From: Corynebacterium ammoniagenes DSM 20306
Lineage (GTDB): Bacteria; Actinomycetota; Actinomycetes; Mycobacteriales; Mycobacteriaceae
DNA length: 64,000 nucleotides
Reading direction: 5' to 3'
NCBI RefSeq assembly: GCF_001941425.1
Contig: NZ_CP009244.1
Location: 1,364,001-1,428,000 of the forward strand
This document shows positions 63,310 to 64,000 of the stretch, piece by piece. Within the stretch, counting starts at the first letter, position 1. Each line of letters begins with the position of its first letter. Below the pieces are notes generated by a model that saw nothing but the letters and a program-made list of their open reading frames with translations, had not been told where the DNA came from and did no database searches. The position numbers and the translations under genes were made by a program.

Positions 63310-64000
63310 TTAATCCATCTTGGTAATCGAACGGTCCGCCGACCACTCGATGTGATAGGTGCCTTCTTTATCCACGCGCTTAAAGGTGTGCGCGCCGAAG
63401 AAGTCACGCTGGCCTTGTACCAATGCTGCTGGCAGACGTGATGCACGCAGGGAATCGTAGTAGGAGAGCGAGGAGGCAAAGACCGGTGCTGGCAAGCCTA
63501 GTTGCGTTGCGGCGATAACAACGCGGCGCCACGGATCGATGAGATCGGCAAGCTCATGCTTGAAGTAAGGATCCAAAATCAGCGCTGGCAGCTGCGGATT
63601 GGTGTCGTATGCTTCGCGGATGCGGTCGAGGAACTTCGCGCGGATGATGCAACCGCCACGCCAGATGGTGGCCAGATCGCGCGGATCCACGTTCCAGTTG
63701 TGCTCATCGGAGCCGGCCTTGATGAGGTCAAAGCCTTGTGAATACGCAATCAATTTGGAGGCATACAGCGCGCGGCGGACATCTTCGATGAACTCCTCGC
63801 GGCTGATACCCAAGGCCTCAAAATCAACCGCGGTGCCGGCTGGCAGGTCGCCCTCTTGGGCAGCGGAGCGCTGATCGGCGGAAGAGGACAGGGCACGTGC
63901 AAAGACAGCTTCGGCGATAGCGGTAATCGGGATGCCAAAGTCCAAGCCGCTAATGGCGGTCCAACGGCCGGTGCCTTTTTGACCGGCGGCGTCGAGGATG
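63310..64000 (-). CDS. gnd: 6-phosphogluconate dehydrogenase, C-terminal part (runs off window)
   Basis: About 229 C-terminal residues are present. GQKGTGRWTA near the right edge, then RGGCIIRAKFLDRI, SSLSYYDSLRASRLPAALVQGQRDFFGAHTF and the final DKEGTYHIEW are characteristic of NADP-dependent 6-phosphogluconate dehydrogenase of the pentose phosphate pathway. The start and the NADP-binding domain lie beyond position 64000. A TTG at 63945 is an internal codon and not a start. Confidence 0.95.
   Translation of the reverse strand, partial: ILDAAGQKGTGRWTAISGLDFGIPITAIAEAVFARALSSSADQRSAAQEGDLPAGTAVDFEALGISREEFIEDVRRALYASKLIAYSQGFDLIKAGSDEHNWNVDPRDLATIWRGGCIIRAKFLDRIREAYDTNPQLPALILDPYFKHELADLIDPWRRVVIAATQLGLPAPVFASSLSYYDSLRASRLPAALVQGQRDFFGAHTFKRVDKEGTYHIEWSADRSITKMD

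Noticed and set aside
1..64000. CRISPR array, prophage, insertion sequence or rRNA operon
   Set aside because: No regularly spaced repeats, phage structural genes, transposase motifs or rRNA sequence were seen on either strand.

Overview
The window is a contiguous chromosomal segment of an actinobacterium, almost certainly a Corynebacterium of moderate GC. The evidence is gene content and order: odhI with ftsR, a bifunctional-nuclease gene and a second merR; the run aroE, aroC, aroK, aroB, aroQ, pepQ, efp, nusB; hisS beside an iron-sulfur serine dehydratase; actinobacterial secA2; and a class Ib nrdF whose radical tyrosine falls at residue 115. Coding density is high. No insertion sequence, prophage, CRISPR array or rRNA was seen. 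One tRNA (Pro, GGG) is present.

Layout. 1-9.4 kb: a secreted-protein fragment, a membrane-anchored cyclophilin, tpx, a metallo-hydrolase with hisS, sdaA, a two-component flavin monooxygenase pair, a CBS protein and a membrane zinc peptidase. 9.6-28 kb: a housekeeping core with aspS, a kinase-like protein, rarA, alaS, ruvX, mltG, the shikimate genes, pepQ, efp, nusB and ppk2. 28-38.6 kb: two overlapping YbjN genes, a methyltransferase, a heterodimeric ABC exporter, a lipoprotein esterase, an orphan adenine methyltransferase coupled to a serine/threonine-type transporter, a small stress/antitoxin-like protein and nrdF. 38.7-46 kb: tRNA-Pro, a YchJ protein with a hydrolase-OsmC fusion, secA2, and the odhI-ftsR-bfn-merR group. 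46-58.2 kb is the accessory-looking part: an unrecognised 1126-residue protein, an FAD/NAD(P)-binding protein, and a divergent operon with a peptide-type ABC importer and a fused CMD/alkylhydroperoxidase protein. 58.2-64 kb: a DUF222-HNH protein, an anchored vWA-like protein, an uncharacterised conserved protein, a DEAD-box helicase and the 3' part of gnd.

The most interesting system is at 49.6-58.2 kb. The short region between the FAD/NAD(P) gene and the ABC operon holds TAGAC-N6-GTCTA, an exact match to the operator of McbR, the corynebacterial repressor of sulfur metabolism. This suggests an undescribed sulfur-responsive uptake and oxidation pathway. The second is the ABC exporter at 29.7-32.9 kb. 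Its two ATPase domains have lost complementary motifs, and one lacks its whole P-loop region, so only one composite ATP site can exist.

Start codons were chosen from ribosome-binding sites and remembered family N-termini. Where these differ from the longest reading frame, the entry says so. Family assignments come from recognised motifs, not database searches.
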